This document shows, piece by piece, positions 32,951 through 45,691 of a stretch of DNA of 64,000 nucleotides; the first letter of the stretch is position 1, and each line of letters opens with the position of its first letter. A program made the position numbers and the translations under genes. Below the pieces are notes generated by a model, which saw only the letters and a program-made list of their open reading frames with translations, was not told where the DNA came from and searched no databases. The DNA is from Effrenium voratum. Its lineage: Eukaryota; Sar; Dinophyceae; Suessiales; Symbiodiniaceae. The stretch is taken from contig CAUJNA010003505.1 of the NCBI GenBank assembly GCA_963377175.1, positions 573,331 through 637,330 of the forward strand, in the 5' to 3' direction.

Positions 32951-34329
32951 TAGCTTTGAGCAATGAATCCGCATTCGGGTCCGTGGCTCCTGCCAGGTTT
33001 GAAGTGGCTTCCCCGTTAATGTTTAACGTCAACTACCTCAAGGGTGCCCATTTTTGGCAGGCTTACCCTCTTTTCGCAAATTTCACACGTGACAGTGGTT
33101 CCCTCTATGAGAATGTGATTTTCCAGGCACCCTCACTCTGGTGCTGCGTTTGTGGAGAATTTACAAATGGGGTCTTGGTCTTTTGACAGGCTTGGGGGGA
33201 GGGCCTGTGGATAAGTTTCAAAAGCCTCAGGAAGTCTGGCCCCGTCTTTCTCAAACAATACAGGTCCACCGGGGTTCCCCCGAACGATAAGACAGGCTTT
33301 GCCAACATCATCATTCTGTTCCAAGGGGGGGGCTCTACTTATTGGAAGGTGTTCAAGCAGCATTGCCCATCAAGGGGGTTGGGAGTCATACTTTCGGTTC
33401 TGGTTCAGGGCATTCGCTGCAAGCTACTGTTGCCTCTTCTTTTTTTCTTTCTTTTTTTTTTCCGGGGGGGGGGGGGGTTGAGAGAGGGGGTGGGCGAGGG
33501 TTGAACAACATCGCCTCTTTTGGTTGCAAATCTCTAGGAGTTTCCTTTGGGTGGGTGATGTTTGCAGGGAAAGTAAGAGGATCATGTTTGACAGGTGTGC
33601 GATGTTGGTTCGGAATAAGCAACGCAAAGTCTCATGACCGTCTCATGGAATGCTGGGGGATGAACGGAAACATCTCATGACTCATTCAGCCTTGAGCCTT
33701 GATGCTCGAAAGGGGCCAGCAGCGAGATCGCAGCAGTGGATGCCGCACAATCTGTAGCAGGAGCAGTTGGCTGAACTGTTTGATAGTTGATTTCGAAGCA
33801 AGCATACAAGAGGCACGTAGCTTTCAAGATCCGGGTTTACGATCTTTTCTCTGGTGTCCAAGTCTTTTGTTTCCGTCATGTGCCTGGAGTGGCACCTGAT
33901 GTGCCGGTTTCTGTCTCGTGGTCAACTTGTTGTGCCTGGAGCGAGGAAGTTGTTTTTGGTGTTGCTCAAAGGTTTTCTGGAGGATGCAGCCTCTCTGATT
34001 AAACACTCCAGTTCGAGTCTCCACTAGCTTCGAGAAGCCACCATTTTCAAGGGGTTGTCCAGCTTGCCTGTCGTGGCTCCCAGCGCTTTGCGCTTTGGCC
34101 GCTGGTGTGTTCTCAGCCATGCAGTATAGAGGTTCTGGGCCAAATTGTTGCTGGACAAGGATCAGTTGTGTTCAGTCAGGGAGAGGACAACAGCTGCTCC
34201 TCCGCACATTTGCATGGAACCACAATACAATTTGCAGGTTTTGGGATGTTTGGGGGTCCATGTTAATTTACAAGGGGTGTAAACCTCTTGGATTGTTGCA
34301 TGACTCGCCGTGCTTTCCGTTTGCCTTAG

Positions 34330-34451
34330 GCCGCCGCCTCCGCCAGCACCTTCCGAGGTGGGAAGCATGCGTCGTGTTTGCGCAACATTGGCTTTCAGGG
34401 CGACAGTTTGAAAGTGACAAAGGAGTGACGTTGAGAAGTCGGTTGGAAGAG
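34330..34451 (+). CDS. Internal exon, unknown protein
   Basis: Forty codons between acceptor TTTGCCTTAG and a GT donor (GGAAGAG then GTTCGTG). The product reads RRLRQHLPRWEACVVFAQHW then LSGRQFESDKGVTLRSRLEE: Arg-rich with a hydrophobic centre. Function unknown. The frame continues open to 34802, but composition changes after the donor. Confidence 0.5.
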
Positions 34452-35619
34452 GTTCGTGTTCTCTCAGGCTTTGTTTCTATCCAGGTACTTCCATTTTCCA
34501 CCACAGGTGAGGGGAAGTGGTTTGCGGGTAGCGGAGGCCATCTTAGAGCCAAGAGAAACACCCTTACATATAATGCTCACTTCGTGTTGGTTGTTCAAAA
34601 CCAATTCTCAATTATATCTTGGTTTTCCCTTGTAATGGCCTCCCACCACGGATTTCTAAAAACGGATTTCGGAAAGTCAGATACTGTACCCTCCCATGTT
34701 GAACAACGCAGACTGTTCTTGGTCCGCACTTTTGAAGTGTTTCATGGTTGGCTTTGTTCGCTGTGCGGCTGCAAGAACCGCATTGAGTATGTGTCAAAAT
34801 AGGGCAACCATCTCATTTTTGTTTGTGGGTTTCCCGCTAAAACCAGCTCAACGAGGGAACCACATGAGGGAACCTTCCAAGAAAACCTGCCCAGTTTAAA
34901 TCCTGCGATTCACCGGAGCCGAACTCCAGGCGAAGCTGGAGAGGGTCGAAAGGCGGAGGGGGGGGGGGCTGGTTTCGCCTATGGGGATGCCCACCAAGGG
35001 TCCCGTTGGTTCCAGGGTCACTATGGTTGAATTGGGTGTCCATTTTGGTCAGGGTTGAGATGGATAACAGTTTTGGTTTGGTTCCAATCATACCATAGAT
35101 GGGTGTCTCCGTTGTATAGTTTAGTAACGAGCCGACGGATTGAAAGGGAAACCAAGCAGAAACCAACCAGCTGGAAGGGGATCAATTACCCCTAACCTTG
35201 CGTTACAACCGTGATATTTATCCTCATGCGTTCGCCAAAAGGACCTCACCTTTTCGTTATGTAAGGGCCCATCCCGAACCTTGTTGTTCCAAGTCTGGAG
35301 AAGCCATGATGACACATCAGATCCAAGTTGGTGACGATCGGCGTGGGCTTTATAAACATTCACGTTGCAAGTGACGCGAACCCAGGACTATAGAATCAGA
35401 AGTTTTCAGCGTCCCGAACGGATACCCAACCTGATACCCAACCGATAGCTGCCTCATTCGTCGTCGTCGTGCCAAATACAATCAGTTGCCCAGCTGCCAA
35501 AGTGTGCTTCCCCGCCCCCCAATCCCACCAACCCCATGAACCACGGGGTGACAGGTCGCCCTCGTCCTCACCTTCGCCCTCGTCCTCCCCCGGGCCTCCG
35601 CCGCCCCCGCCACCCCCAC

Positions 35620-35858
35620 AGGAGGGGGGGGTCCTTGGGGATGAGGTCCTTGATGAACATGGGGAGCTTGCCATAGCGAGTTGCCCAGACTGACGGAAGG
35701 ATTCCCAAAAGAGTTGATCATGACTCTGTTTGGACTCCCAACAGTGGGGGGGGGACCCATCTTGGGTCGTTTTCTGGTTGTTGAAACATCAACTTTTGGG
35801 CGACTTGAATTGAACTTCTCCTTGGCGTGCTGCTTCAAGAGCACAAACACAGTGAATC
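35620..35858 (-). CDS. Two-exon fragment, unknown protein
   Basis: On minus, exon 35858-35805 (acceptor CTACCACCAG) reads FTVFVLLKQHAKEKFNS. A 115-base GT-AG intron joins it in phase to exon 35689-35620, WATRYGKLPMFIKDLIPKD then PPL, bounded by CTTCCGTCAG and a GT donor. Six of the six clear lysines are AAG. The plus strand is open through the second exon (Pro/Ser-rich frame at 35405-35693), but the minus reading has better codons and splice sites. Family not recognised. Confidence 0.55.
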
Positions 35859-36528
35859 CTGGTGGTAGCGGCCAAGTGCCAATCAGTTGAGTTATCCCTG
35901 GATCTAAGTCCGATTTTTGTTCCGCCTCTCCGTGGAAAAAAAAACGCTTTTGCGGGGAAGGTCAAGGCCTTTCTTGCCAAACCCTGTTCTATTGCACGTG
36001 TCCCAAAGGCTCTTTTGGAAGGAGAAGACAGTCTTTGATGGAATCAGCTGAAGTAGTTTCTGCAAACAACGGAAATGATTCACTCCTGAAAGTTTTCAGA
36101 TCCTGTCTCCATTTTCGTTGGAATTGACTTTAGATAGTAATTGGGTACCCTTATCAAAAAAAGCACGCAGTTCGAAAGCCAGGTCCTGTAGAATCAAACA
36201 GGATTTAAATTGCTTCATTGGCAACCATCAGGGAACTGCTTGTGCAATTCGACATGTCGATTTGTTTGTAGAGTTTTTTTTTGGGGGGGAGGGCAGACAG
36301 TGGGCTTTCTTAATCGGCTGGATTCTGGGCACCAAACAACGGATTGGGGGCTCATTTGGCCAAGCCTTGTGAGGATCGATGCCTTTAAAGAGGTATTGGC
36401 TAAAACGGCCCAAGCCAATCGCGCTAAGCATTTCAACCTCCTTGGCCACTTGAGTAGGTAGGTGGTCCACCTGGTTTGTTGGTGGTTCATAAGGCCTACA
36501 TATATGAACCAGTGTTGCCATGCTAGAC

Positions 36529-36613
36529 TTCTGTGGTTTGGCCGATGCTCCAGTTGGAGTTCGGTCGGATGCACGGCAATCCGTTCGATCCGGCCCCGGC
36601 CGAAGCTCAGGAG
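36529..36613 (-). CDS. Candidate internal exon, unknown protein
   Basis: Minus-strand frame LLSFGRGRIERIAVHPTELQ then LEHRPNHR, acceptor GATACCGGAG, GT donor after CACAGAA. Codons are strongly G/C-ended. The strand-turn-strand look (R-I-E-R-I-A-V-H-P) resembles a beta-propeller blade, but this is only an impression. It lies upstream, on the same strand, of the fragment at 35620-35858. Confidence 0.4.
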
Positions 36614-36639
36614 CTCCGGTATCCCAGGCGCGGGGAGAT

Positions 36640-38330
36640 TTCGTCGCGGAGTTGGGTCCCCTTGGGGGGTGAAGCAGGAAGCTCGGCTGGGAGTCCTGCA
36701 GATTTTTGAATTTGCTTGCCCGAAAATGCGATTTTCCAACCACAAAGCCAAAAGGGCCGGATGTGTGTTCCCTGGGGATGTGGAGTGCAGCCGGAATGAG
36801 GGGCCGCTTGCGACCCCGATGGTGAGGTAATGGGCACGTACAGGGGATGTCTATACCGAAGCAGGGGAAGTGTGTCGTTTACTTTCAGCCAACTGTACTC
36901 CAGATGCCAGCTTCCTTTGGGTATATTTTGAACCAAAACAACCTGGTTTCTTGGTATACCGCTGTAAATACACCTTGTGTTGTCAGGGATTGACATCATT
37001 GCGCAACAAATAGTGGGACATTTGGAGTACGGGGTTGAGTTAGTATCAAGCCACCAGCGCATGATGCTCAAGCAAAGAGACCGTTGGGGTCCTGATGTCG
37101 CCTTTTCTGGGGCGGGGGGGTGGGGGGTGGCAAGGGACCGCTTTGTCAACCACCTTGAACAACCATCTCAAAGAAAGTCGCTTTTCCCTTGTCTAAATAC
37201 ATTGCCCTGTGGGAGAACAAGCGTCGGCCTTGTTCTGTGCAATTATAATGAGCTCACTTTTGGGGGAACGAGCTCAGCGGTGATGAACTTTTTTCGGCGA
37301 ACAAGGCGCGTGGCGCCCCTTGACCAACCATGCTTCGACATGCTTGGGATGGCACAACAGCACATTCGGGACGACAAGGGGTGGATTTGTTCGCGGACAC
37401 TGTGTAAGAATCGGATAAGCTTGCTTCAGGGAACCCTCGTGGACCGCATGTGCATCCCCCCCCACCCAAGCAAAGCGTTTTGTTTTTCTCAAGAAGACCC
37501 GGAGTTGGGATTCTTGCGTTCCCGAAAGCGCGGCTGCGTGAAACATGGAAACACATTCTCATAATGTTGGAAGGTATTTTGGAAGTCAAGGGCTGGAATG
37601 TGCCGTGCATGGCCTCTTAGTATGTTTTAGCACGGCTCTTTCTGTGTTCTGAGCGGCCCGTCTACTTGTTCATGTTCTTAAACGGCCCTAGCTGTATCCT
37701 TTGTGGCTTTTTCATTTTAGGGTTGTGCCCTGTGATGCAGTTTCGCTCTAAAGACGTGAGGTGTTCGGGTTCCACTTAGTCCACCTACGCCCAACTTTCA
37801 ACGTGCAGCCCTTTGTAATCCCGTGCCAGGAGTAACGCACCATCTAAATGCTTTTGGTTTACTGGGGGTTCCCAAAAATTCACGTTTTTGGAAGTTGCCC
37901 AGATCCATGTAATCAGAGTGAAACTTGCTAAGGTCTGTGACAACGAACCCAAGAGGGGTCCCGGTCTAGAGCAGTGGTAGACCATTGTTTCGCCTAATGT
38001 CAGGTTGCCCAGTAGATCAGTTGCCACGAAAGGAGGCAGCCTTTGACTTTTCTTTGGGTTGTTGCAGGATGGTCCGCTGCCTAGACGGGTAAATGGAATC
38101 ACTTGGCTGCCTGTCCAGCGGCTGCAGTCAACACACAACAGGGCAAGCTCTGTTTTCAGCCGGGCAAACTACTTGGCAAGCAAGGGGGGGGTCCAAATAA
38201 GGGACCTATGCAGTTTCTCTATGCTCGATCCGGCGCCTACGCTGAGGCCGAGGCCAATGTCTCGTGAGGTGGGGCTGACGGGGCACGGGGTACTGCCGCC
38301 TTTCAGTTTCATTCTTATGCGTTTCTCAAA
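36640..38330. other. No gene recognised
   Basis: A plus frame at 36977-37564 contains DQPCFDMLGMAQQHIRDDK, which could be an exon, but no matching splice pair was found and the minus strand is open over the same bases. The rest is intron-like. Confidence 0.35.
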
Positions 38331-38337
38331 GCTAGGG

Positions 38338-38445
38338 ACCCACATGGGTGTGGCTCAAAATTAAACAGCTGGGGTTAGCAGGTTTTGGTCTTTGGTTCCA
38401 TTTACCAAGGTGCCATTATGGTACATTTGAGCCACAGCCACATGT
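38338..38445. repeat. Inverted-repeat element, ~20-bp arms
   Basis: The left arm at 38338-38360 includes CACATGGGTGTGGCTCAAA. The right arm at 38423-38445 is its inverse with small differences. The same GGGTGTGGCTCAAAATT core occurs at 16374. Arms match the recurrent TTTTGA-x-CCACACC intron-end motif. Confidence 0.6.
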
Positions 38446-39427
38446 CCCCTTTTGGCCGATTTAGATATCGCCTTTTGGCCCATGATGGGGCGATGCTGAA
38501 TGGGAACATGTTTAAACACCCTGTTTGACTTGAAACACTGTTTGGACCCTCAAGAAGTTTAAATCCTTTGTGTGCCAGCCCCGCTGAATAGACCAGGTCC
38601 AGCTCAGTGAGTGTGGTCATTAAGGGGAGATTAGCCTACTGGGATTGACTTGGGCCACTTGGGGGGTTGGAGGGCGCTACCGTAGGCGTGCTAGCAACAG
38701 CCCCACATGGAGGGTGCAAGTGGGGGGGAAGGTGCTGAGCTTGTCAACTAGGCCACTGAGTGAGGCTAGCAGAGAGATTCTTCTCACTGCCAGATTCTGA
38801 ATATTGTGTTTTTTCCTCGAGCAGGAACATTTCTGAATGTTTCGACCCCCGAAGATCTCCTGGATCCGCAACCATGCCACACACTGGCCTCATTGCACAC
38901 ATGCTTAATCCAACAGCCAAGTGCCATTTTCGGCAACCATGTTTCGTTCTTTGTGGGCACTGGGTAAGTAGGAATTGGATCCAGGCGGAGGCTAATCAGT
39001 CAATCAACAGATAAGGAGTTCAGAACCAAGCTTTTCAACTTTCTGGCCACTGCACTTGTTTCGTGGACGCTCTAGGTTAAGGTTGTAGCGTACGTGTTTG
39101 TGGCGAAAGTAACATTACCTGTTCTGTGCTCTGTTGAAGACTCTTCACGATTATCTACAGGATATCAGCCAATCTTCAACAACAAGCAAGGGTGTTGGGC
39201 AAATGCAAACAAGCTGTACGTAGATATTTCTGTGACCTTGTAGCGGTAGATTGCACCCTGTAGGCGGCTTCTCTCTCGGATGATGCTGCCTATTTTGGCT
39301 CCAGGTTCTATCAGTCGGCCTGAGCAACTGACACAAAAACAGCGATGGAGTAGTCAGCTCACATCTTGGTGTGCCCCAGCAAGACCGTCACTGGGTGGTA
39401 TCTATCTCTGGCTGCGCAAGCAAGCAG

Positions 39428-39503
39428 CGGTGCTAGCGACACGAATTGGTTCGACTCCGCCATGAGCGTGCCTCACAAGATCTTTTACTGGGTGGAAACC
39501 ACT
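39428..39503 (+). CDS. Internal exon, unknown protein
   Basis: Acceptor GCGCAAGCAAGCAG and GT donor (AACCACT then GTGGGTG) bound 25 codons, GASDTNWFDSAMSVPHKIFY then WVETT. Lysine AAG, G/C-ended codons. The frame stays open to 39635 beyond the donor, but codon bias falls off. Aromatic-rich; function unknown. Confidence 0.5.
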
Positions 39504-40286
39504 GTGGGTGGGGAGCTCAAATCCGAAGGTCCAGACCAGGCCTTGGGACAATTGTTTAAACAACCAGACCCTGAGCAACTTCAAGGGAAGCCGCCAGTGG
39601 GATTTTCAACACAAGAGTGGGTTAAACATGTTTAAACATGGTTGACCCGACCCTGGTCCGACCGAAGAGGAAGCTTCTTTTGCCGGGTCATCCCTTATTC
39701 TCCAATGGAGAATTATTCTATCTTGCCCAGGTTCATTTCATGGGCGTGCCCCATTTTAGAGGAGGGCCTTTGGGTGCACCCCCCATGAATCCGCGGCATT
39801 TACTTGTCGAGGTCAGGCAGCGGACTTTGGGCCAGGGTGCGGGGAGCTGGAAAAAGGTGTCCTGAGTCTACAGCTGCGTCTCGGTGTCCTGTTGGAAATT
39901 ACTCCCCACAAAATGCCATCAGCGATCTAGCATTTGTTAGGGGTATCGCGCAGCCCGCTGCGCCCCTCACTTAACATCTCATGAGGTAGGCGTGCGGGTC
40001 TCTCGGATCAAGAATCAAGAATCAATGGCGCTTTAGTATGGGATTCAAAGAAGAGACAAAAGACACAGTGTTTTCTGTGCGACTGCACAGGGTGCCCTCG
40101 TATTCCAATAGTTTGGGCCGGGTCAAGCAGGGAATTCGCTGATTTGTTATGGGCTTAGTATTGCCCAGTCAGATGCTTATTGGCTTTTTGGGAGCTTGGA
40201 CAAATATGTGGTTCTCTAGGGGGTGTTGTTCTTGGGGGAAGGGATCAATCATAGGTGACCAATATGACTTCTTTGCATGGGATTAG

Positions 40287-40453
40287 GGCGCAACGCGAAC
40301 CTCGCGGCGCGCGTGTCGCGTGCCGAGAACATGAGTACGGCGCCCTGAAGCCCGAGAAGGTCGCGACCTCCCATGGCGTCCCTGTCGAAGCCTCGGAAGG
40401 GACTTGCGCGGAAGAAGGGATAAACGCAGCGACAGGGCGCCTGGAAAATAGGG
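40287..40453 (+). CDS. Internal exon, unknown protein, 55 codons
   Basis: After acceptor GCATGGGATTAG, one frame reads REPRGARVACREHEYGALK, then PEKVATSHGVPVEASEGTC and AEEGINAATGRLENR, to a GT donor (AGGG then GTCAGG). Both lysines are AAG and third positions are almost all G/C. Glu/Ala/Gly-rich, probably soluble. Family unknown. Confidence 0.55.
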
Positions 40454-41167
40454 GTCAGGGTTTATAGGTTTAGGGCTTGTCCATTTTGTGGCGTTGTTTA
40501 AACAGCTTCCTTGTTCTTTAGTTTGCCCTCTTGTTGGTGCCTTTCAACATCCTTCTCCAGGCCCTTTTTCAAGCGAACTCTCTCTAAGGGTTGGTTTTTA
40601 AGGGGTACATGCAGGGAGCCCTGGGCGGAACAAAGCAGCGGGCAAGGGCGTTCCATTTTTCCAGGGTGTATCCAAAAAGTTGCCCCTTGAAGTCGACAGT
40701 AAAGGGAACCCCAATATACGCCCTGGGGCAGCACGCCCATTCAAGTCATGGCTGACACAATTTAGATAAAACTCCTTAGGTAAGAATGGTGGTTGCACTA
40801 GGAAAAATTGTTTTATGGCGGTTTCATTAGCCCCCAGTGTATTGATGGTGGGTGGAATACCAGGGCAAGTAAGACCATTCTCAAGGGGATCCTTTTTTTA
40901 ATTCCCCCAGAGTGCCAGGTATCATCCCTGTTGGTTCATTCTTGGAAATGTTCACAAATTCTGATGTGGGTCATCCACGATGGTCCAAGGCGCCCAGACA
41001 TGGTTCACTGATGAATGTTTCTTGAAGATCAGATGTTCACTTTTGCGCGATGTTTCTTGGCCCTTTGTAGAGCCACTTTACGGGAAAGCCCCTGGCGACT
41101 CGAATATTTGTTTTTCCTTTGCTTCACTTGCAACAATTCGGGCAAACCCCCTAATTGTGGAACGAAG

Positions 41168-42191
41168 ACAGCTGGAGTCCGAATGTGATGAGCGTGGTGA
41201 GTAGAACGTTCCGAAACCGCCAGGCAAAAGAGCTTTTCAAGTACTGGCAGAAGGAGATCGACTGCGACAAGGTTCAAACTTTTGGGCTCACACGGATCGA
41301 ATGGCGAGCCGGTGAGTTGTTTCCAGTGGTTCTTGGCCGCGTTGTAAGTTTATGGTAGAAAAGAAGTGCACATTGTTCTGTTTAACATGTATATATCTAA
41401 TACATATATATAACATTATATATATGCACATGCATTGTAATGCAATTTGATGATTTCAGAGTTACGTGTATGAAGAGAACATACACTCTGCCGTTCGCCC
41501 AAAGACCGAAGGCAGGCTAGGCCAGCAACCCAGCAGCACTACATGCCGGTTTCGTTTGGGATTCCATTCTTGTCTCTCTGTTTACCTACACCAGTTCAAC
41601 TTAGTCTAGTTTTCCGGATGTTCAGTGGTAGCTCTTGTTCCTTGTTGTTTTGGTACGCAAAAAAGTGGCGCACCCCAGAAAGCGTTTGCTTTGTCCATGG
41701 TTCGGGCCACTTTTTGCAAGTGGGGTTGTGCTGCCCGCCCGGAGCAATCTCATTGATAGACAAGGCGTTAGCCTACTCCCACGTGTGAGGGTCCGCTTCG
41801 CAACCTACTGTCATGACACTGTCATGTATATCACAATATTTGCAGTTGGGGGACAGCACATGGCACCATTTCCGGAACTACAGTTTAGTCATCTCCTCAG
41901 CTTACCCACATAATAAAGGGGAATTCTGCCATTGATGTTCACCGTTGTGTCAGGGTGTGTGGTCTTTGTCGGGTGCCAATTAACAGTTTGGTTTAAAGAC
42001 AAAAGGAACACCATTCTTGGAGTCTCCGTATTTTGACACATACCGGTTTATGGTGGACCTTCTTTCAACCCAAAGCCATGGCCTGGTGCGAGGAGAGTGG
42101 AACCCGCCGGATTCTGTTTAGACAGAAGATTCCGTCTCAAGATATGGGGCAACCGCTTGGATGTTTCCCGCTCAAGCACACATGTCTAGAG
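41168..42191 (+). CDS. Two exons of a gene upstream of, or part of, the polycystin
   Basis: Exon 41168-41311 reads SWSPNVMSVVSRTFRNRQ, then AKELFKYWQKEIDCDKVQTF and GLTRIEWRA, with a consensus donor (GAGCCG then GTGAGTTG). Exon 42076-42191 joins in phase (leftover G plus CC) and reads MAWCEESGTRRILFRQKIPS, QDMGQPLGCFPLKHTCLE, to a GT donor. The intron between is 764 bp. The first exon is a charged helix. The pair could be the cytoplasmic N-terminus of the polycystin-like channel that starts at 42779, but the phases of 42191 and 42779 do not join directly. Confidence 0.5.
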
Positions 42192-42778
42192 GTGGACATA
42201 TCAACAAAAAGGTACCGTCACACTGCAACCGCAGAAGGTGTTGTGTTTCCGCGGAAGATCGTGGCAGGGTTGATATGCTCCTTCCAGAATTGCATTTAAT
42301 CTTTTCCAGAGCTGCTAGCAAATCGTGCACATGAGTTCCCTTGCGGAAGCTACCTTCCTCAGCTTCTAGAAATAGCTTGCGCGCGTCTCGGAAGCACGGC
42401 TTGCAGAAGGTACCCTTCACAGCGCAGAAGCTTTGCGGAAGGGCCCGTACGTTCATTCAAATTTGAAAGGAATATAAAGCCATCACGTGAGTGCATTTAG
42501 CTGGACACTGTGGGTTCCCAAGCTCAGAATCTTTTGGATGGCACTTAGATGGGCCCCCTGGATGGCGTGAGGCGACTGTGTTTTGGTATTCCTTGGGGCG
42601 ACTGTTTGTTGGGAAACCCCAACCAACCAGGGGAACACGGTACCACTGGGCAACTTGGTGCATTGGAGTTTCGTTGGAAAGCCAGAACCGAAGCCGCTAA
42701 TAATTTTGTTAAAGCCTTTATCTTTGACCCCTGGAAAAATGAGAAAAACGCACCGCCGCTGTCTCGCTTGCGGAAAAG

Positions 42779-42906
42779 AAGCGATGCTGATTCGCGAGGC
42801 AGTGCAGACGCTACCCCGGACCTTGACGCTGATCATCTTCTTCGCGCTGATGCTGTTGAGCCACGAGGCGCAGCTTTGGTCGTTCGGCGGTCTGCTGATC
42901 ACTATT
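42779..42906 (+). CDS. Polycystin-like channel: exon with first membrane helix
   Basis: After acceptor GCGGAAAAG, 42 codons read AMLIREAVQTLPRTLTLIIF, then FALMLLSHEAQLWSFGG, to a donor GTGTGTG. A basic run-in followed by a membrane helix is what precedes the extracellular domain in polycystins (PKD2/TRPP), and helix one there is also preceded by an L-R-E motif. The exon ends on a whole codon, in phase with the next recognised exon at 47049. Assignment depends on the downstream exons. Confidence 0.5.
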
Positions 42907-44192
42907 GTGTGTGTGTGTGTTTTTTTGGGGCCCCTGTTTTGGGGTTAGTTTAAAAGGAAACCACACGAAAAAACAGCCACTTTTGGAGAGCCGCCTCAAA
43001 AACATATTTTGGCTGGAGGAGGTTGAACTCTGCGCACCTACAAGTGGTTCTCTTAGTTGTTGGTGAACAATTCGAGCTTGCCGTAGTAAACTAGAGGAGT
43101 TTATGTGGGTAAGCCCCCTGAAAGTGGTTCTTACTTACTAGAGGACTTGAACCACCATGTTGTTTGTAAACACACGTTTGGACTTTTGTTGGTGAGTTTA
43201 CCGGTTCTCTAAATTACTGTTGGGACCCGACGGACCCCCCGCCCCAAAACCACATGTTAGGAGGTACTTATGAGTATGTCCCTTCAATGGCCCTACTTTA
43301 CCTGGTACAGGTTTCACCCATAGCCCACATTCGCGTGTGTTTGTGCTGGTTTTGGCCGGTGGCTGCTCACGGGCCTTGGATCGTACCCATGCGGCTATGT
43401 TTGGAGGAGGTTTGCTTTCAACATGAAGCAACATGTTGCACGTTTCTTTCGCAGGGTGTCTAACCCTGTTCCTAGAGGTGGCTGCCACATTCTTTCCAGG
43501 GATCCGCACCGTATAGAAAAACACCAACAACTGAGTGAAACAGCTGGTGCTTGAACAGAATTATGGATGAACGGAGACGGGAATCAACCTCTAGAATGTT
43601 GGAACTGTCCCGTTGGTTCTGTTGGAAGGATATTTGCTTTCCAACTGAAGCAACAAAAAAGGATGTCAGCCACTCTGTGATTCATTGGAGGGGTGCGCAA
43701 TGGATCTTACCGTGTGCATTCATTGTTCAAACACTTGGTAGGGCAGCCAAGTGTTTGTTTCAAAATCAACGTACATAATAGTATGACACATATTCAATTG
43801 TTGGGTCGGAGGGGCTTCCCTTTCAAAGTCAAACACAAGAAGCGGGTTTCATCTAGTTGTGGGAGAGGATTTCTGTTCAGAATCAACCAGCATAGGTGTC
43901 ATGTTGTTGCTGGAGAGGAGTTCCTTTAAACATCGACAATCACAGCGTAAGGTTTTTTCACGTCTTGGATTTGTTTGTTGAATATATTTGCCTCGTAAAC
44001 CAAACAATAGTAGTAAAAGGATTCACCCAGTTTTGGTTGTTGGAGGAGTGTTTGTGTGTTTTTATTTTTAAAGAGAAAGCATCAACCAACTCTGTAATCA
44101 TTGAAAGGAGTTCACATCATTTTTCCCCAACAGTTGAAAGCTTTGGGGTCTCAGCTTAGATAGGCTCTGGGGTGGTCTGGGGCGGCCTTGAG

Positions 44193-44258
44193 GTAAGGTT
44201 CCACGAGGGTTCCACCAGGGTTCCACCAGGGTTCTGCGAGGTTCTGCGAGGGCTGCGG
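44193..44258 (+). repeat. Short tandem repeat GGTTCCACCAGG / GGTTCTGCGAGG
   Basis: Five imperfect 10 to 13 base units in a row within a probable intron. Confidence 0.8.
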
Positions 44259-45350
44259 GGTGGCGCGAGCACTAAAAAGAGCACCGCATGCTGTTGGGGT
44301 TATCACCTGAGCATATGTTGTTGGAGAGCGTTTCCTTTCAACATCAACCCATGTTGTGTATGTGTTTTGTTGACAATATTGTGTCATTGGCTGCACATGT
44401 CTGCATTGCGGTGCATGGTTTGCGATTTCTAGAAAGCACTGCCCGCAGTGGACCGATGCCAACATGCGGACCGAATGAAATTTCCGCCAGTGGAAGCACT
44501 GAAACGGCACGGTGTTGTTTCAATGGCCGCGTCAGCATCTGTGGGTGTTCGTTTTTTGGGGGGTGTTTTTTTGAGGTGGGTTTCAGGTAAACAGAACACC
44601 TTGTGCAAAGCCATGTTTCAACAAACTAGGCTTGCCCCTTTCCCATGGCGCTGTCCATGGGAGGTGTTTCGCAAGCCCACCATGCGGGGCTTTGGATAAA
44701 GTGAGATGGGTTTGTCGCCTAAGACAAGTGCTCGGTGTGTGCTCGGGATGTTTGTGAGCCCGAAAAGTACTATTGACCGCTGACCTGTCGACAAGATGGC
44801 GGAACCTGGCCTTAAATATATAATATTTTCTCTCGAAAGGGGGGTCGGGGTCACATTCTCGGAAGCAGTGGTATTGATATCAGTTTCCATTGCTCTAGCG
44901 GAGCCAAATTATGTTTTCATTGTGTTAACGAATCAAAGAGTAGGTTCCCCAATGTTCCCCACTACAGACGGATTCCAGCCAAAAAATCAAAGCATATCTC
45001 CACCCTGAACGCGGAAGGAGAAAGCCGCTAGTGGTCCCTCGTCCTATTTACCTTCAACTTGGGTTGTTTACCTAACCACCACCAATCACTCGTTCTTAGC
45101 TTCTTGACGACGACTTTAGTGATGCTTCGGGATATACTTCGTTTAGAATCCTAATTTCCACCATGAATGTAAGACAATCCTTTCTACAGAAATAGCTAAG
45201 AACTAGATTTTCGCTCAGAACAGTACATGCCAGTGACATCCCTAAACATGTCCTTCTCGATTCTAAATTTGGTGGTCTCCAATCACAACCGCACAATTTT
45301 TGAACGGCCGAGTTGCCAGGACCTGGGTTCCGTCTTTTCTTTGGGCGGAG

Positions 45351-45455
45351 AGGTGCCTGGAGCAAGTAAACCGACGCCGCGCACTTGGCCAGGTCCTCGG
45401 CCCCGCACAAAGCATCGAGCCCCTGGGATGCGAGAGCGCGAATCCGCGCAGAGGG
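45351..45455 (+). CDS. Internal exon, unknown protein
   Basis: Frame RCLEQVNRRRALGQVLGPAQ then SIEPLGCESANPRRG, 35 codons, after acceptor TTGGGCGGAG and before GTCCTAGG. G/C-ended codons. It lies inside what would be a long first intron of the polycystin-like gene; it may be an extra exon of that gene or of a different one. Confidence 0.45.
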
Positions 45456-45691
45456 GTCCTAGGCACTGGGGCGCGACCCCCGGGAAAACCCACTGGGGGA
45501 GCCAATGATGAAACTTGTGAAACAGTGGCGGTTGTTGCCCTCGATTGTGTTAATGCTCGGAACGTCAGGGACGTCAGTTGTGTGTTTGTGTTTCCAAGCG
45601 GTCTGATTTTGATCAAAAGAAGAGAAAAGGCAAGGCCAAAGGCAAGGTTCCATCATGCCCTGGTTGCAGATGCCTCGCAAGCACCTGGGTT

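Noticed and set aside
33670..33720. Possible spliced-leader gene or relic (AGCCTTGAGCC)
   Set aside because: No stretch in the window matches the full dinoflagellate leader; only the short core CCATTTTGG recurs.
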